Assembly (NCBI GenBank): GCA_947493145.1
Contig: CANLPZ010000001.1
Location: forward strand, 310,001-374,000
Reading direction: 5' to 3'
DNA: 64,000 nt
DNA from: an uncultured Paracoccaceae bacterium
GTDB taxonomy: Bacteria > Pseudomonadota > Alphaproteobacteria > Rhodobacterales > Rhodobacteraceae
The notes under the pieces are model-generated. The model searched no databases. It was given only the letters and a program-made list of their open reading frames with translations, and was not told the origin of the DNA. The translations under genes were made by a program, and so were the position numbers. Below are positions 1 through 9,395 of the stretch, in pieces (the first letter of the stretch is position 1; each line of letters opens with the position of its first letter).

Positions 1-110
1 TGTTCAAACTCGTCGCGCATCGCCTGATCCATGTCAGGCGTTCCATTATACCAATCTTTTGGCTGCATCTCATCCAACCAAAAGGCCAATACGCGTTCCG
101 GTGCCGTCAT
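1..110 (-). CDS. DUF924 family protein, N-terminal fragment
   Basis: The first 36 codons of a gene that runs out of the left edge. Reading the minus strand from the ATG at 110 gives MTAPERVLAFWLDEMQP followed by a KDWYNG segment, the usual opening of DUF924 proteins (all-helical, TPR-like fold, function unknown). A strong GGAGG lies five bases before the ATG, which settles the start. It follows the MFS transporter gene on the same strand after a 73-base gap, so the two may be co-transcribed. The rest of the protein is outside the window. Confidence 0.75.
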   Translation of the reverse strand, partial: MTAPERVLAFWLDEMQPKDWYNGTPDMDQAMRDEFE

Positions 111-183
111 TTGTACCTCCCACCGTTTTTTAATTCACAGTCGCGAGAAGAACGCAGGCTTTCAAGGGGATTTTGGACAAAAG

Positions 184-1446
184 CTAGTCAGATTGCGACT
201 CTTCTTCGAGCTCCGCTTCGATATAGATCTCTTGTGCCATATCGACGGCAACAGGCGAGGCAGCTGGCAAGACCGGAGCATAAGAGACCATTTCATCAAC
301 CGGTGTTGTCGATGCCCGACGTGTCATCCGATAGGCCGCATAAACCGCCATTGCGATCATCAAAAATGCGATAAACAAAAAGAACCCCTTGGGGCCAAAG
401 AGCCCCATCATCCAACCCGTAATCAAAGGACCGGCAATCGCCCCGACACCGTTAATAAACACCAACCCGCCAGACGCGGCAGCCATATCTTCGTGTTCCA
501 AAAAGTCGTTCGTATACGCAATCAACAGCGCATAAAGTGGGTTCGTTGTTCCACCGATGAAAAATCCGGTTATCAACAACATGGTAAAATCCCCCCCCGA
601 TGCAAAGGCGACCAAGGCCGCAACGCCACTTACGGCGGACGCGATGAGGATCAACAATCGCCGATCCATGCGATCCGACGCCCAGCCGATTGGGTATTGC
701 AGGATCAATGCGCCCACATAAATTGCTGAAACAAAGCCGGAAATTTGCGCAATGGTCAGGCCAATCATTGTGCCATACACCGCCGCCATGCCAAATTGTG
801 CTGCAAAAACGCCCCCCAACAGGAACATCCCCATACACCCCAAGGGGGAGAAACCGATAAGCTCGCGTAGGCTCATGGGTTTGGCGGCTTCGAACGCGGG
901 CGTGGGCGAGATCGACAGCAAAATAGGTGCAAAGGCCACCGAAACCATGACAGAGGCAACAATGAACAGCGTGTAACCTTCGATATCCGCGAACACGAGG
1001 ACATATTGCGCCAACACAATACCCGCCATTTGAACGATCATATAAAGCGACAACGCTTTGCCACGGTTGTCGTTATCAGCAGCGTTATTAAGCCAGCTTT
1101 CGGCGGTGACATACACACCGGAAAAACAAAACCCGATCAAAACCCGACCAATTGTCCACGCATAAGGGTTTGTAATTGCTGGATAAAGGATCAAAACAGC
1201 AGAAATCAACGATCCAAGCGCCGCAAAGACGCGCACATGTCCGACGCGCCGGATCATATCGGGCGCCATGCGCGATCCGCCAAGGAAACCCACAAAATAT
1301 CCTGACATAATCACGGACATTTCGAGGGTCGAAAACCCTTCGACACCGCCGCGAACACCCAAAAGCGTTCCTTGCAAGCCATTGCCGATCATCAACATGA
1401 ACATACCGGCCAACAGCGCCCATGAGCTGCGAATAACTTGTAACAT
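184..1446 (-). CDS. MFS family transporter
   Basis: A 420-residue, strongly hydrophobic protein with about twelve predicted membrane spans in two halves, the size and layout of a major facilitator superfamily carrier. The first span (roughly residues 8-28) is followed by a glycine-rich loop, and the G-x-x-x-D-R-x-x-R-R-like loop between spans 2 and 3 appears as GGSRMAPDMIRRVG (near residues 56-69). The C-terminal 45 residues are acidic and cytoplasmic in prediction. It sits in the inner membrane. The substrate cannot be read from sequence; related Rhodobacteraceae proteins are usually listed simply as MFS transporters. It lies 100 bases downstream of queA on the same strand. Confidence 0.85.
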   Translation of the reverse strand: MLQVIRSSWALLAGMFMLMIGNGLQGTLLGVRGGVEGFSTLEMSVIMSGYFVGFLGGSRMAPDMIRRVGHVRVFAALGSLISAVLILYPAITNPYAWTIGRVLIGFCFSGVYVTAESWLNNAADNDNRGKALSLYMIVQMAGIVLAQYVLVFADIEGYTLFIVASVMVSVAFAPILLSISPTPAFEAAKPMSLRELIGFSPLGCMGMFLLGGVFAAQFGMAAVYGTMIGLTIAQISGFVSAIYVGALILQYPIGWASDRMDRRLLILIASAVSGVAALVAFASGGDFTMLLITGFFIGGTTNPLYALLIAYTNDFLEHEDMAAASGGLVFINGVGAIAGPLITGWMMGLFGPKGFFLFIAFLMIAMAVYAAYRMTRRASTTPVDEMVSYAPVLPAASPVAVDMAQEIYIEAELEEESQSD

Positions 1447-1546
1447 TACATATCCTCAAACTTGGCGCACATCGCCATGTTATCTTGGCAGACGCTGACA
1501 GATTCGTCGAAAAATTTGTGTCTGATACCGACCCTTTGAATCGCTT

Positions 1547-2596
1547 TTAGTCAGGCAACAGCAAAGAACTGTCCCCATAGGAAAAGAAACGGTACCCGTT
1601 TGCAATGGCGTGGGCATAAATTTCTTTGATCCGCTCCGGTCCCATTAAGGCCGACACCAACATCATCAAAGTCGATTTTGGCAAATGGAAATTTGTCATC
1701 AAACCATCGGTGATTTGAAATTCAAACCCTGGTGTTATGAAAATATCTGTTTCGCCGGTCCATGGGGTCATGGCCCCGTTTTTCGCCGCGCTTTCAATCA
1801 ATCGCAAAGCGGTGGTTCCAACCGGAATAACACGCCCACCTGTTTGTTTTGTTTGATTAATTTCCGCAACTGCCTGCGGTGTCACCTGCCCCCATTCCGC
1901 ATGCATTTTGTGGTTGGAAATATCGTCTACCTTCACCGGTAAAAACGTCCCCGCGCCGACATGCAACGTCACATAGGTGAATTCCACACCCTTTTGCGCC
2001 AGTTGATCCAACAGGTCTTGATCGAAATGCAAGGACGCCGTTGGTGCTGCAACCGCACCTTTTTCTTTGGCGAATACCGTTTGATAATCGTCTTTATCTT
2101 GTTCATCGGGCGCACGCATTGCTGCAATATATGGCGGCAAGGGCATATTCCCAGCCTCTGCCAATGCAAGGTCAAAGGCATCACCACTCAGGTTAAACGC
2201 CAATTCAGCCTGCCCGTTGGATTTACCGACCAACTGCGCTTCGAACCCATCGAAAAACACAATGCGCTCGCCCTCGTTCACCTTTCGCAGCGGTTTAACC
2301 AGCGCAGTCCAATTGCCGATTGTTGTTGGACCCAACAACGTGACTTCGATTTTGGAACTTACACGCCCTTGGGCGCTGTCGCGCCACCGCTGCCCAGTTA
2401 GGCGCGCAGGGATCACTTTGGTATTGTTTAAAACCAACCGGTCCCCCGCACGAAGCTCATCGATTAGATTAAACACCTGCGCGTCAGAAATCCCCCCCTT
2501 TTTGGCGACCAACAGTTTCGCATGTGTCCGTGGCGAACACGGACGAACGGCGATCAAATCATCAGGCAATTCGAAATCAAAATCAGACAGTTTCAC
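1547..2596 (-). CDS. queA: S-adenosylmethionine:tRNA ribosyltransferase-isomerase
   Basis: A 349-residue QueA. It transfers and isomerises the ribose of S-adenosylmethionine onto 7-aminomethyl-7-deazaguanine at tRNA position 34, giving epoxyqueuosine. Characteristic segments are present: the N-terminal [23 protein letters not shown], the [13 protein letters not shown] motif, [10 protein letters not shown] and the C-terminal [15 protein letters not shown]. Length matches the family. The start is a GTG at 2596, 12 bases after the stop of the AsmA-like gene, so it is probably translated from the same transcript. The partner enzyme for the earlier base exchange, tgt, is also in this window (about 38 kb away, same strand) but not linked. 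Confidence 0.95.
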   Translation of the reverse strand: MKLSDFDFELPDDLIAVRPCSPRTHAKLLVAKKGGISDAQVFNLIDELRAGDRLVLNNTKVIPARLTGQRWRDSAQGRVSSKIEVTLLGPTTIGNWTALVKPLRKVNEGERIVFFDGFEAQLVGKSNGQAELAFNLSGDAFDLALAEAGNMPLPPYIAAMRAPDEQDKDDYQTVFAKEKGAVAAPTASLHFDQDLLDQLAQKGVEFTYVTLHVGAGTFLPVKVDDISNHKMHAEWGQVTPQAVAEINQTKQTGGRVIPVGTTALRLIESAAKNGAMTPWTGETDIFITPGFEFQITDGLMTNFHLPKSTLMMLVSALMGPERIKEIYAHAIANGYRFFSYGDSSLLLPD

Positions 2597-2608
2597 GGCA
2601 AGTCATTT

Positions 2609-5600
2609 CTAATTCGGGATCTTCGGCGCTGGTTTTCGGAAAATTTCGCGAAACATGCCAGGCGTCAGAATGGAAAGCGGGTTCACGCCCACTCTTGGGT
2701 CGCTGGAGGCGCCTTTAATGGTGTAATTGAACCCAATCAACCCCTCGCCTTTGCGCGTAAGGAAGCTTCCGATGCCGTTTAGGATATAGATCGGGGAAAA
2801 CACGCCCTGAAAATCCATACGTTTGGAATTGAAATCGTAAATTCCATCAAGAGAAATCCCTATGGATGGCCCCACCGCAGAGGCGCTTTGAACTATTGCG
2901 CGCGACGGGCTAAGCCGGAACCGGCTGTCGATTTCGGTGAACTTGATGCCTTGTCCTGACATTTGTTCCAACAACCCCACAACACTGACTGCAGAAAACA
3001 ATGCTGCAAGCGCAGGCGCATCCGTGATCCCGATGTCGGTAACGCGCAATTGTCCGTCATAGGTGCCTTCTGCGCCGGCTGGCAATAAAGACAGATCAAG
3101 ATTGCCGCCCAAGCCTTCGTTCAGGATACCAGCGGATTTCAAAACGCCGCCCGCATTTGATGATCGAATACGAACCCCCATCTGCCCCCGACGGGGCACA
3201 ACGGTTCCGCGGATGGCGGTGCCGCCGTTTACATCGGCGCTAAATTCACCGTCCAATCCATTGGTGCCGTCAAATTCGCCTCGAAAATTGGTCAGTGCAA
3301 TGCTGTCGGAAATGGTCAAGCGGTTGAACCGCAACCGCAATGGCCCACCGCCGCCTTTGCCGTTGCTTCCGATGGTGGCACGGCGCAAATCAGCGGAACC
3401 GCCTTGTATAGTAATGCGAGGTGCGACGCCTTTGCCGCGGCCGGTCAATTGAACAGGCGCATCCAACCATCCGCCCAATTGAACACGATCGAACGACGCC
3501 GATTTCAGCGACCCATTCGGCGAAATCGCAATCGACCCTGTTGTTTTCAACCCGCCAGCATCAATCGACAGTCGATTGATTTGCGGTGGCGACGACAATT
3601 GACCAGCGACCTCTAATCGTCCACGGCGCGTTGCGGATTTCACCCAACCAAGCGTGTCCAAAGCAAGCCGGACACCGTTGAGGTCGGAGACCAAAGAAAA
3701 CGTCGGCGCCGCATTGCGTTTGAGATCGACAACAACCTGCCCTTTGCCGCGCCCTTTGACCGATCCGCGCGGAAGGCCAATGTTAAATTCATCGATAAAG
3801 GCCTGCGACAGTTCAATTGTTCCTTCGAAACGGCTTTTGCCACCGGCTTTGGGTCCAAAAGCCATGGACCATACGCCATTTGCCGGAATTTGCCCCAATT
3901 TCGCGGCCCCGCGAATGGCCATACCCGCGTTATCAACCGCAACGTTCAGATTGCTGGCCGTTAAAACACGGCCTTTAATCAGCTTATCACTGCGAACTGA
4001 GGTGACTGTTGATGTGGCATCAAAGGTCACGTCATCGTTTGAAATCTTTGGTTTCAGGTCAAACCCGATCTTAACGCGGGTATCCGCACGCCCATCAACG
4101 ACACTGACCGGCATTTCTGCTTTGCTTAGAAATTTAAACGGGTCGCGATCAAGGATCGAAAGCATCGCCGTGACCGAGCTTTTGGCGCGCAAATCTATTG
4201 CGATTGGCCCTTGTTTGACGCCAATATTCGGAATGCGAACTGTCGTGCCAGCGACATCAAGTGCCCCGCCTTCGTCTGCCGTGACCTTTCCCTTGTCGAT
4301 CGTAACCACAAAGTTGTTGCCAACCAGCGATCCCATCCCGTGGGCACCTGTCACATTCGGCATCGATTTCATAAACCGCGATGTTCCATCGCGATATTCG
4401 AAGCCAAGCGCCAAGTTCGGCTTTTCATTCGCCTGCGCACGCAATGACGCATTCACGTCAAAATATTCCGCTTCGACGATATTGTCTGTCATCCAAGTGC
4501 GGGTCTTTGGAACCAAATCAGCGGGCCAAAGCGCCATAAATTCGGAATGTTCAACGCGATCAAAATGGATGTCCGTTGCAACATTCCAACCCTTGTCATC
4601 GGCTTTGATATTTCCGGTTATTGTCAGAGCTTGATTTTGCCCGTTCAGCTGCATCTGGCCAATATCAACTGTGAACGGATTAAGTTTAAGTTGCAGGTCT
4701 AAAACACCAGAATCAAAAGATAATGCCTCGTCATAAATCTCGTATGGGTTCAACTCGATCTCTTCAAACCGAAATTGCCCAACCAAGGCATCGATGCCCT
4801 CTGACTGCGTCAAAAAGGCGGTTCCGTCGCCGGTAACTTTTCCCCAATCACTGTCGACGCTGGCAACCGCGAAATCCATTTTTTGGTCCTGCGGATGAAA
4901 GGTAAAATAAGTCTTGGCATTTTCGAACTTGATCGCGCGTGTTTCCAAGGTCGGCTTCAATGCACCTGCACCGATTTCCAGCGTCGCATTCAGCGCACCC
5001 AATTCCCCGTCTTGGGACAAGGTCGTTCGCATCGCGCCCGAAATTGGCGCATCCAATACGCCCAAAAATGCCAAGGCTGGGGATTGGGTTGCAATATCTT
5101 CAGCGGCTGCGTCCGTGACAGTCACCGCAATATCGGCGCCACCTTCGGCAAAGTTTTTGGCAAAGGCGATATCAATCGTCGACACGTAATTCCGACCCGC
5201 AAGCAGCGCGATGTCGGCGCGTGCATCCAAATGGTTGGCGTCCTTTTCAATCGTTATGCGGCCGCCATCTGCGGTCCATGTTCGCCCTGCCCGTTCGTCG
5301 ATGTAATTCACAATCAAACCGGTTGCGTTGACCGTTGTCAGTTTTTCAAGCTCAGGCTGTTGCATCAGATCGTCAAGCGCATCCAGCATTTGACCATAGT
5401 CATCATAGCTGCGGGCGCTGGAACTATTCGCCAACGACAAATCAATCGACCCGTCTGTTAGGCGTCGTAACGTGATATTCGCACCGTCGAGTTCAACAGC
5501 ATGTGTTCGAACCTCACCCTGCAACAGCGATGTAATTTCAATTTCAGCATCCGCCGATGCGATTTCAGCGATAACACGTCCGTTTTCGTCGCGGATGTCC

Positions 5601-5884
5601 AAATTTACCAACCGCAATTGTGGACGAAGCGATTGCGGGACGACGACTTCCAATCGACCGAATTGCAAGCTCTGTCCGCCACCAACCTCGGCAACGCGGT
5701 CTTGAATACGTTCCTGCAACCACATCGGCGCAACAACAGTTTTTCCAACCATTGAATAGGCAAAGGTCGCGGCTGCGGCGCTAATGACCAACAAAACAAC
5801 CAATACCCACAACAACACGCGCAGAACACGCGGCAAACGCCGTTTCTGCGTCTCGTTTTGTTCAGAGTCTTGATCGTCTTCCAT
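2609..5884 (-). CDS. AsmA/YhdP-like large envelope protein (DUF3971)
   Basis: A 1091-residue protein with a charged cytoplasmic N-terminus (residues 1-20, rich in D, E, Q and R), one membrane anchor (about 22-45) and a very long periplasmic part made of repeated beta-strand segments. The C-terminal region, with LDLSLLPAGAEGTYDGQLR and a later GVNPLSILTPGMFREI ending, resembles the AsmA-like C-terminal domain of YhdP/DUF3971 proteins. Known members of that superfamily bridge the periplasm and take part in lipid transport to the outer membrane; assigning that role here is inference. Divergent from the peroxiredoxin gene; queA follows after 12 bases. Confidence 0.85.
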   Translation of the reverse strand: MEDDQDSEQNETQKRRLPRVLRVLLWVLVVLLVISAAAATFAYSMVGKTVVAPMWLQERIQDRVAEVGGGQSLQFGRLEVVVPQSLRPQLRLVNLDIRDENGRVIAEIASADAEIEITSLLQGEVRTHAVELDGANITLRRLTDGSIDLSLANSSSARSYDDYGQMLDALDDLMQQPELEKLTTVNATGLIVNYIDERAGRTWTADGGRITIEKDANHLDARADIALLAGRNYVSTIDIAFAKNFAEGGADIAVTVTDAAAEDIATQSPALAFLGVLDAPISGAMRTTLSQDGELGALNATLEIGAGALKPTLETRAIKFENAKTYFTFHPQDQKMDFAVASVDSDWGKVTGDGTAFLTQSEGIDALVGQFRFEEIELNPYEIYDEALSFDSGVLDLQLKLNPFTVDIGQMQLNGQNQALTITGNIKADDKGWNVATDIHFDRVEHSEFMALWPADLVPKTRTWMTDNIVEAEYFDVNASLRAQANEKPNLALGFEYRDGTSRFMKSMPNVTGAHGMGSLVGNNFVVTIDKGKVTADEGGALDVAGTTVRIPNIGVKQGPIAIDLRAKSSVTAMLSILDRDPFKFLSKAEMPVSVVDGRADTRVKIGFDLKPKISNDDVTFDATSTVTSVRSDKLIKGRVLTASNLNVAVDNAGMAIRGAAKLGQIPANGVWSMAFGPKAGGKSRFEGTIELSQAFIDEFNIGLPRGSVKGRGKGQVVVDLKRNAAPTFSLVSDLNGVRLALDTLGWVKSATRRGRLEVAGQLSSPPQINRLSIDAGGLKTTGSIAISPNGSLKSASFDRVQLGGWLDAPVQLTGRGKGVAPRITIQGGSADLRRATIGSNGKGGGGPLRLRFNRLTISDSIALTNFRGEFDGTNGLDGEFSADVNGGTAIRGTVVPRRGQMGVRIRSSNAGGVLKSAGILNEGLGGNLDLSLLPAGAEGTYDGQLRVTDIGITDAPALAALFSAVSVVGLLEQMSGQGIKFTEIDSRFRLSPSRAIVQSASAVGPSIGISLDGIYDFNSKRMDFQGVFSPIYILNGIGSFLTRKGEGLIGFNYTIKGASSDPRVGVNPLSILTPGMFREIFRKPAPKIPN

Positions 5885-5975
5885 GCGGCAGAATATGCTC
5901 TTTTGGTTTTTGGTCTTTAACTTCGCGCGGTTGGCCCTAAAACAAACTTATATACGTTTTCTAAAGGATATGCCC

Positions 5976-6437
5976 ATGGCCGAGATAGGACAAACTGCAC
6001 CTGTGTTTAACCTACCGCGCGACGGAGGTGGCGAAATTTCGCTGTCTGATCTGCGCGGAAAACCGGTTGTTGTGTATTTCTACCCCAAAGATGATACGCC
6101 CGGATGCACGAAACAAGCTATTGGTTTTACGGATCTTTTACCAGATTTCAAAGCCGCAGGCGCAGACATCATTGGCATTTCCAAAGACACCGTTGCAAAA
6201 CACGATAAATTTATCGCGAAACACGAACTTGGCGTCATTTTGGCATCCGACGAAGAGGGAAAAACCTGCGAAGATTATGGGGTTTGGGTCGAAAAGAACA
6301 TGTACGGCCGAAAATACATGGGGATCGAACGCGCCACGTTTTTGATCGATGCGAACGGGCAGATCGCCCAAGTTTGGCGCAAAGTAAAAGTCCCAGGCCA
6401 TGTCGACGCCGTTCTGGACGCGGTCAAAGCCTTATGA
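5976..6437 (+). CDS. bcp: thiol peroxidase of the Bcp/PrxQ family
   Basis: A 153-residue peroxiredoxin that reduces hydroperoxides in the cytoplasm. The peroxidatic cysteine lies in YPKDDTPGCTKQA near residue 46, in the PxxxTxxC setting of the Bcp/PrxQ class. The usual second (resolving) cysteine five residues later is absent: the motif reads GCTKQAIGF, so this is probably a 1-Cys or atypical member; another cysteine occurs in EGKTCEDYG. A longer reading frame begins at 5883, but AAAGGA at 5963-5968 points to the ATG at 5976 (MAEIGQ), which is also where the family normally starts. Its stop overlaps the start of the DUF455 gene by four bases (ATGA). Confidence 0.9.
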   Translation: MAEIGQTAPVFNLPRDGGGEISLSDLRGKPVVVYFYPKDDTPGCTKQAIGFTDLLPDFKAAGADIIGISKDTVAKHDKFIAKHELGVILASDEEGKTCEDYGVWVEKNMYGRKYMGIERATFLIDANGQIAQVWRKVKVPGHVDAVLDAVKAL

Positions 6438-7315
6438 CAAACGACGTTGAATTCGCGTCCCTGCCGGATCTGACCCCGCGCCCGTTGACGAAACCTTTGG
6501 CGGCGATGGCCGCCGATGTTTTGACAACCGCGGACGGCCGCGAAAAAACCGCGTTGTCGCGGCAATATGCAGTGGATTGGTTTGCGGCGCGGCTTGATGG
6601 GCAAAATCCCGATACCGGAACCGCAACACCCCCGATGCAACCCGCACGCCCGGAAAAACCAGAACTTTTGTCGCCCCGCGATGTGCCGCATCGCAAACCC
6701 GGCACACCCGAAGGCCGGATCGCGTTGTTACACGCTGTGGCCCACATCGAATTGAATGCTGTCGATTTGCATTGGGACATCATTGCCCGGTTCGGTGACA
6801 TCGATATGCCAATTGGATTTTATGATGACTGGGTCAAATGCGCAGACGAGGAATCCAAGCATTTCAATATGGTCTCCGACTGTCTTGAAGCACAAGGAAG
6901 CCACTATGGCGCCTTGCCCGCGCACGCTGGAATGTGGCGCGCCGCCGAAGATACGGCCACGGATATTATGGGGCGCTTAGCCGTTGTTCCGATGGTGTTA
7001 GAAGCCCGTGGGCTGGATGTGACGCCCGGCATGATCAAAATTTTCGAACGAGCTAAAGATCAAAAAGCAATCGAAGCGCTTAACATCATTTACGCCGAAG
7101 AAGTCGCGCATGTGGCCTTTGGCTCGAAATGGTTCCATTTCCTGTGCGGGCGGCACAATTTGGATCCAAAGGATGAGTTCCATCGACTTGTAAAACTCTA
7201 TTTCCATTCGACCTTAAAACCGCCATTCAACGAAGAAAAACGGGCCGAAGCAGGCATCCCACCAGATTTCTATTGGCCGCTTGCGGATCAATATCCCGCA
7301 AAACCCAAGTCCTGA
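6434..7315 (+). CDS. DUF455 ferritin-like protein
   Basis: A 293-residue member of DUF455, a ferritin-like four-helix family related in fold to the tRNA hydroxylase MiaE; function not established. Likely metal-binding residues are visible in helical motifs: AHIELNAVDLHWD (E and H), CADEESKHFNMV (E-x-x-H pattern) and YAEEVAHVAFG (E-E-x-x-H). The C-terminus holds the family-typical LKPPFNEEKRAEAGIPPDFY. The ATG at 6434 overlaps the stop of the upstream peroxiredoxin (TTATGA), indicating translational coupling. The pairing suggests an oxidative-stress or redox-linked role, which is inference only. Confidence 0.85.
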   Translation: MTNDVEFASLPDLTPRPLTKPLAAMAADVLTTADGREKTALSRQYAVDWFAARLDGQNPDTGTATPPMQPARPEKPELLSPRDVPHRKPGTPEGRIALLHAVAHIELNAVDLHWDIIARFGDIDMPIGFYDDWVKCADEESKHFNMVSDCLEAQGSHYGALPAHAGMWRAAEDTATDIMGRLAVVPMVLEARGLDVTPGMIKIFERAKDQKAIEALNIIYAEEVAHVAFGSKWFHFLCGRHNLDPKDEFHRLVKLYFHSTLKPPFNEEKRAEAGIPPDFYWPLADQYPAKPKS

Positions 7316-7328
7316 TCGGCAATTTGCC

Positions 7329-7361
7329 GCTAATTTCGCATAGTTAAGGGCCGAAATTAGC
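7329..7361. promoter_or_regulatory. perfect 10-bp inverted repeat upstream of the M23 gene
   Basis: GCTAATTTCG at 7329-7338 is repeated in reverse complement as CGAAATTAGC at 7352-7361, with a 13-base spacer. It lies just after the DUF455 stop and about 115 bases before the M23 peptidase start. There is no T-run after it in either direction, so it is either an operator or an atypical terminator; I cannot tell which. Confidence 0.45.
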
Positions 7362-7474
7362 TTAAATGAAGCAAAATTCTTGCGCTGCGGAATCGGCTTC
7401 GCTAACACCTTGTTTATGTTTTGCGCTCGTGGGGACAGCACAAGGCATAAACGGGATGAAACGGGACAAGATTT

Positions 7475-8785
7475 GTGCGCACACGTTTGGGGCAAAAAAT
7501 TCACCTCTTGATGGAAAAGTGGCTTCCGGAAAAGCGACTTTTCCTTCGGTCAGACACGGAAACGCGGTTTATTCGGCTTCGGCCGAGCACGCAGTTGATG
7601 GCAGCGGTTGGCGCGATTGCGGTCGTCAGCTGGACGATCGTCGCGACAGCGATCCTATTGATGGACAGCATCGGGTCTGGAAATTTTCGCGAACAAGCGA
7701 AACGCGATCAGTTTATTTACGAAGAACGGTTAAATGCGCTGTCGTTGGAACGCGATGTCCGCGCGGAGGAGGCGCTCGCCGCGCAAGAACGGTTCAATAC
7801 CGCGCTTGAACAGATTTCGTTGATGCAGTCCGAATTGCTGACATCCGAAGATCGCCGCCGTGAATTGGAAACAGGGATCGAAGTAATCCAAGCGACCCTG
7901 CGCCGCACGATGAAAGAACGCGAAGACGCGAAAACAGAATTGGCCGCATTAACGGCAGAAGACGGCGAAACAGGCGCATCGGGGCCGCGCACCGCTGAAA
8001 TGGAAAGCACGGTCGAATTCCTGTCCACTGCTTTGGCGACCACGTCGGCAGAACGCGATATGATCGCGGCTGACGCGAAATTCGCAATCGAACACGCCGA
8101 AGAAATGGCGCTGAACATCAAATTGCTTGAAGAACGTAACGACGAGATTTTCCGCAAACTCGAAGATGCAATGACCATCTCGGTCGAGCCGTTGGACAAA
8201 ATGTTCCGTCAAGCGGGTTTGAGTACAGACAGTTTGTTGAAAAAAGTTCGCAGCGGCTATTCAGGCCAAGGTGGGCCGCTAACGCCGTTGTCGTTTTCCA
8301 CGAAGGGCGGTGAACCTGATGCTGACACATCACGTGCAAATCGCATTTTAGGCGAATTGGATCGGTTGAACCTGTACCGGATCGCGGCAGAAAAAGCCCC
8401 GTTCGACATCCCGATCAAATCAGCATTCCGGTATACATCCGGCTTTGGTCCGCGTTGGGGTCGCATGCACTATGGCACCGATTTTGCCGGTCCGCATGGA
8501 ACGCCGATTTATTCCACCGCGGATGGCGTGGTCATTCACGCAGGGTGGTCATCAGGCTATGGTCGTTTGATTAAGATCCAACATGAGTTCGGAATTGAAA
8601 CCCGATACGCTCATTTGGCAAAAATCCGCGTGAAGGTCGGACAAAGGGTCTCGCGTGGGCAACGAATAGGTGATATGGGGAATTCTGGACGGTCAACCGG
8701 CACCCACCTTCACTACGAAGTTCGTGTAGGTGGTAAAGCAGTTAACCCAATGATCTACATCAAGGCAGCGAAAAATGTTTTCTAA
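7475..8785 (+). CDS. M23 family metallopeptidase with N-terminal anchor and coiled coil
   Basis: A 436-residue envelope peptidoglycan endopeptidase homologue. A short cytoplasmic tail precedes one membrane span (about residues 40-65), followed by a long Glu/Arg/Leu-rich coiled coil (about 75-240) and a C-terminal peptidase M23 (LytM) domain from about 310. The zinc ligands are seen in RMHYGTDFAG (H and D, near 330) and HLHYEVRVGG (HxH, near 411). The start is taken as GTG 7475 because the upstream stretch RTRLGQKIHLL is typical of the family; the ATG at 7511 is an alternative. Its last 11 bases overlap the bactofilin gene, the common M23-bactofilin arrangement, so the two proteins probably act together in local wall remodelling. 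Confidence 0.9.
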   Translation: MRTRLGQKIHLLMEKWLPEKRLFLRSDTETRFIRLRPSTQLMAAVGAIAVVSWTIVATAILLMDSIGSGNFREQAKRDQFIYEERLNALSLERDVRAEEALAAQERFNTALEQISLMQSELLTSEDRRRELETGIEVIQATLRRTMKEREDAKTELAALTAEDGETGASGPRTAEMESTVEFLSTALATTSAERDMIAADAKFAIEHAEEMALNIKLLEERNDEIFRKLEDAMTISVEPLDKMFRQAGLSTDSLLKKVRSGYSGQGGPLTPLSFSTKGGEPDADTSRANRILGELDRLNLYRIAAEKAPFDIPIKSAFRYTSGFGPRWGRMHYGTDFAGPHGTPIYSTADGVVIHAGWSSGYGRLIKIQHEFGIETRYAHLAKIRVKVGQRVSRGQRIGDMGNSGRSTGTHLHYEVRVGGKAVNPMIYIKAAKNVF

Positions 8786-9260
8786 AAGCAAAATCAACGA
8801 ACCAGGTGCAAAAGACGCGGAAACTGCGGCACCAGCAGAGGCACCAAAAGCCGCTGCGGCCCCTGCCCCTGAGTTCAAACCCTCTTCGGCCCCAAAGGCG
8901 AAACCACCCGCATCTGTGCTGTCATCTGACCTGCACATCAAAGGGAATTTGAAAACCTCTGGTGATATCCAAATCGAAGGCCAAGTCGATGGCGACATCC
9001 GTGCGCATCTTTTGACAGTCGGCGAAAGCGCAACTGTCAAAGGCGAAGTCATCGCTGATGACGTTGTCGTAAATGGCCGTGTCGTAGGCCGTGTGCGTGG
9101 TTTGAAAGTTCGCCTTACATCGACTGCACGTGTCGAAGGCGACATCATTCACAAAACAATCGCAATCGAATCTGGTGCCCATTTCGAAGGCTCCGTTCAA
9201 CGCCAAGACGATCCGTTGAATACAGCTGCCGCGAAAAAGGCCCCTGCTGCCAAAAGCTAA
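8775..9260 (+). CDS. bactofilin family cytoskeletal protein
   Basis: A 161-residue bactofilin (polymer factor). An N-terminal Ala/Pro-rich flexible tail (about residues 1-50) is followed by the DUF583 right-handed beta-helix core, recognisable from short turns such as GNLKTSGDIQIEGQVDGDI, then KGEVIADDVVVNGRVVG and ARVEGDIIHKTIAIESGA, and a short Lys/Ala-rich tail. Bactofilins assemble into non-polar filaments at the membrane and act as scaffolds for wall enzymes. The ATG at 8775 lies inside the end of the M23 gene, so translation is likely coupled. A strong intrinsic terminator follows 18 bases after the stop. Confidence 0.93.
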   Translation: MFSKSKINEPGAKDAETAAPAEAPKAAAAPAPEFKPSSAPKAKPPASVLSSDLHIKGNLKTSGDIQIEGQVDGDIRAHLLTVGESATVKGEVIADDVVVNGRVVGRVRGLKVRLTSTARVEGDIIHKTIAIESGAHFEGSVQRQDDPLNTAAAKKAPAAKS

Positions 9261-9278
9261 ACCACGCTTCATGAATTC

Positions 9279-9314
9279 AAAGGGCCTCAGATGAAACTCT
9301 GGGGCCTTTTTTTT
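9279..9314 (+). terminator. intrinsic terminator after bactofilin gene
   Basis: A 13-bp stem (9279-9291 with 9298-9310, including two G-U pairs) closes a six-base loop TGAAAC and runs into eight T residues at 9307-9314. It ends the M23-bactofilin transcript. Confidence 0.9.
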
Positions 9315-9395
9315 GTTGAACGCTTGGGAAAGCTTGCCCGTGCCTTTGAGGCTGGTAGGCTAAGACAGACAATCCAACCGGCAAGGAATTACTCT

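Noticed and set aside
3654..4634. 326-residue plus-strand frame inside the AsmA-like gene
   Set aside because: Antisense shadow of a long biased gene, with no ribosome site or family features.
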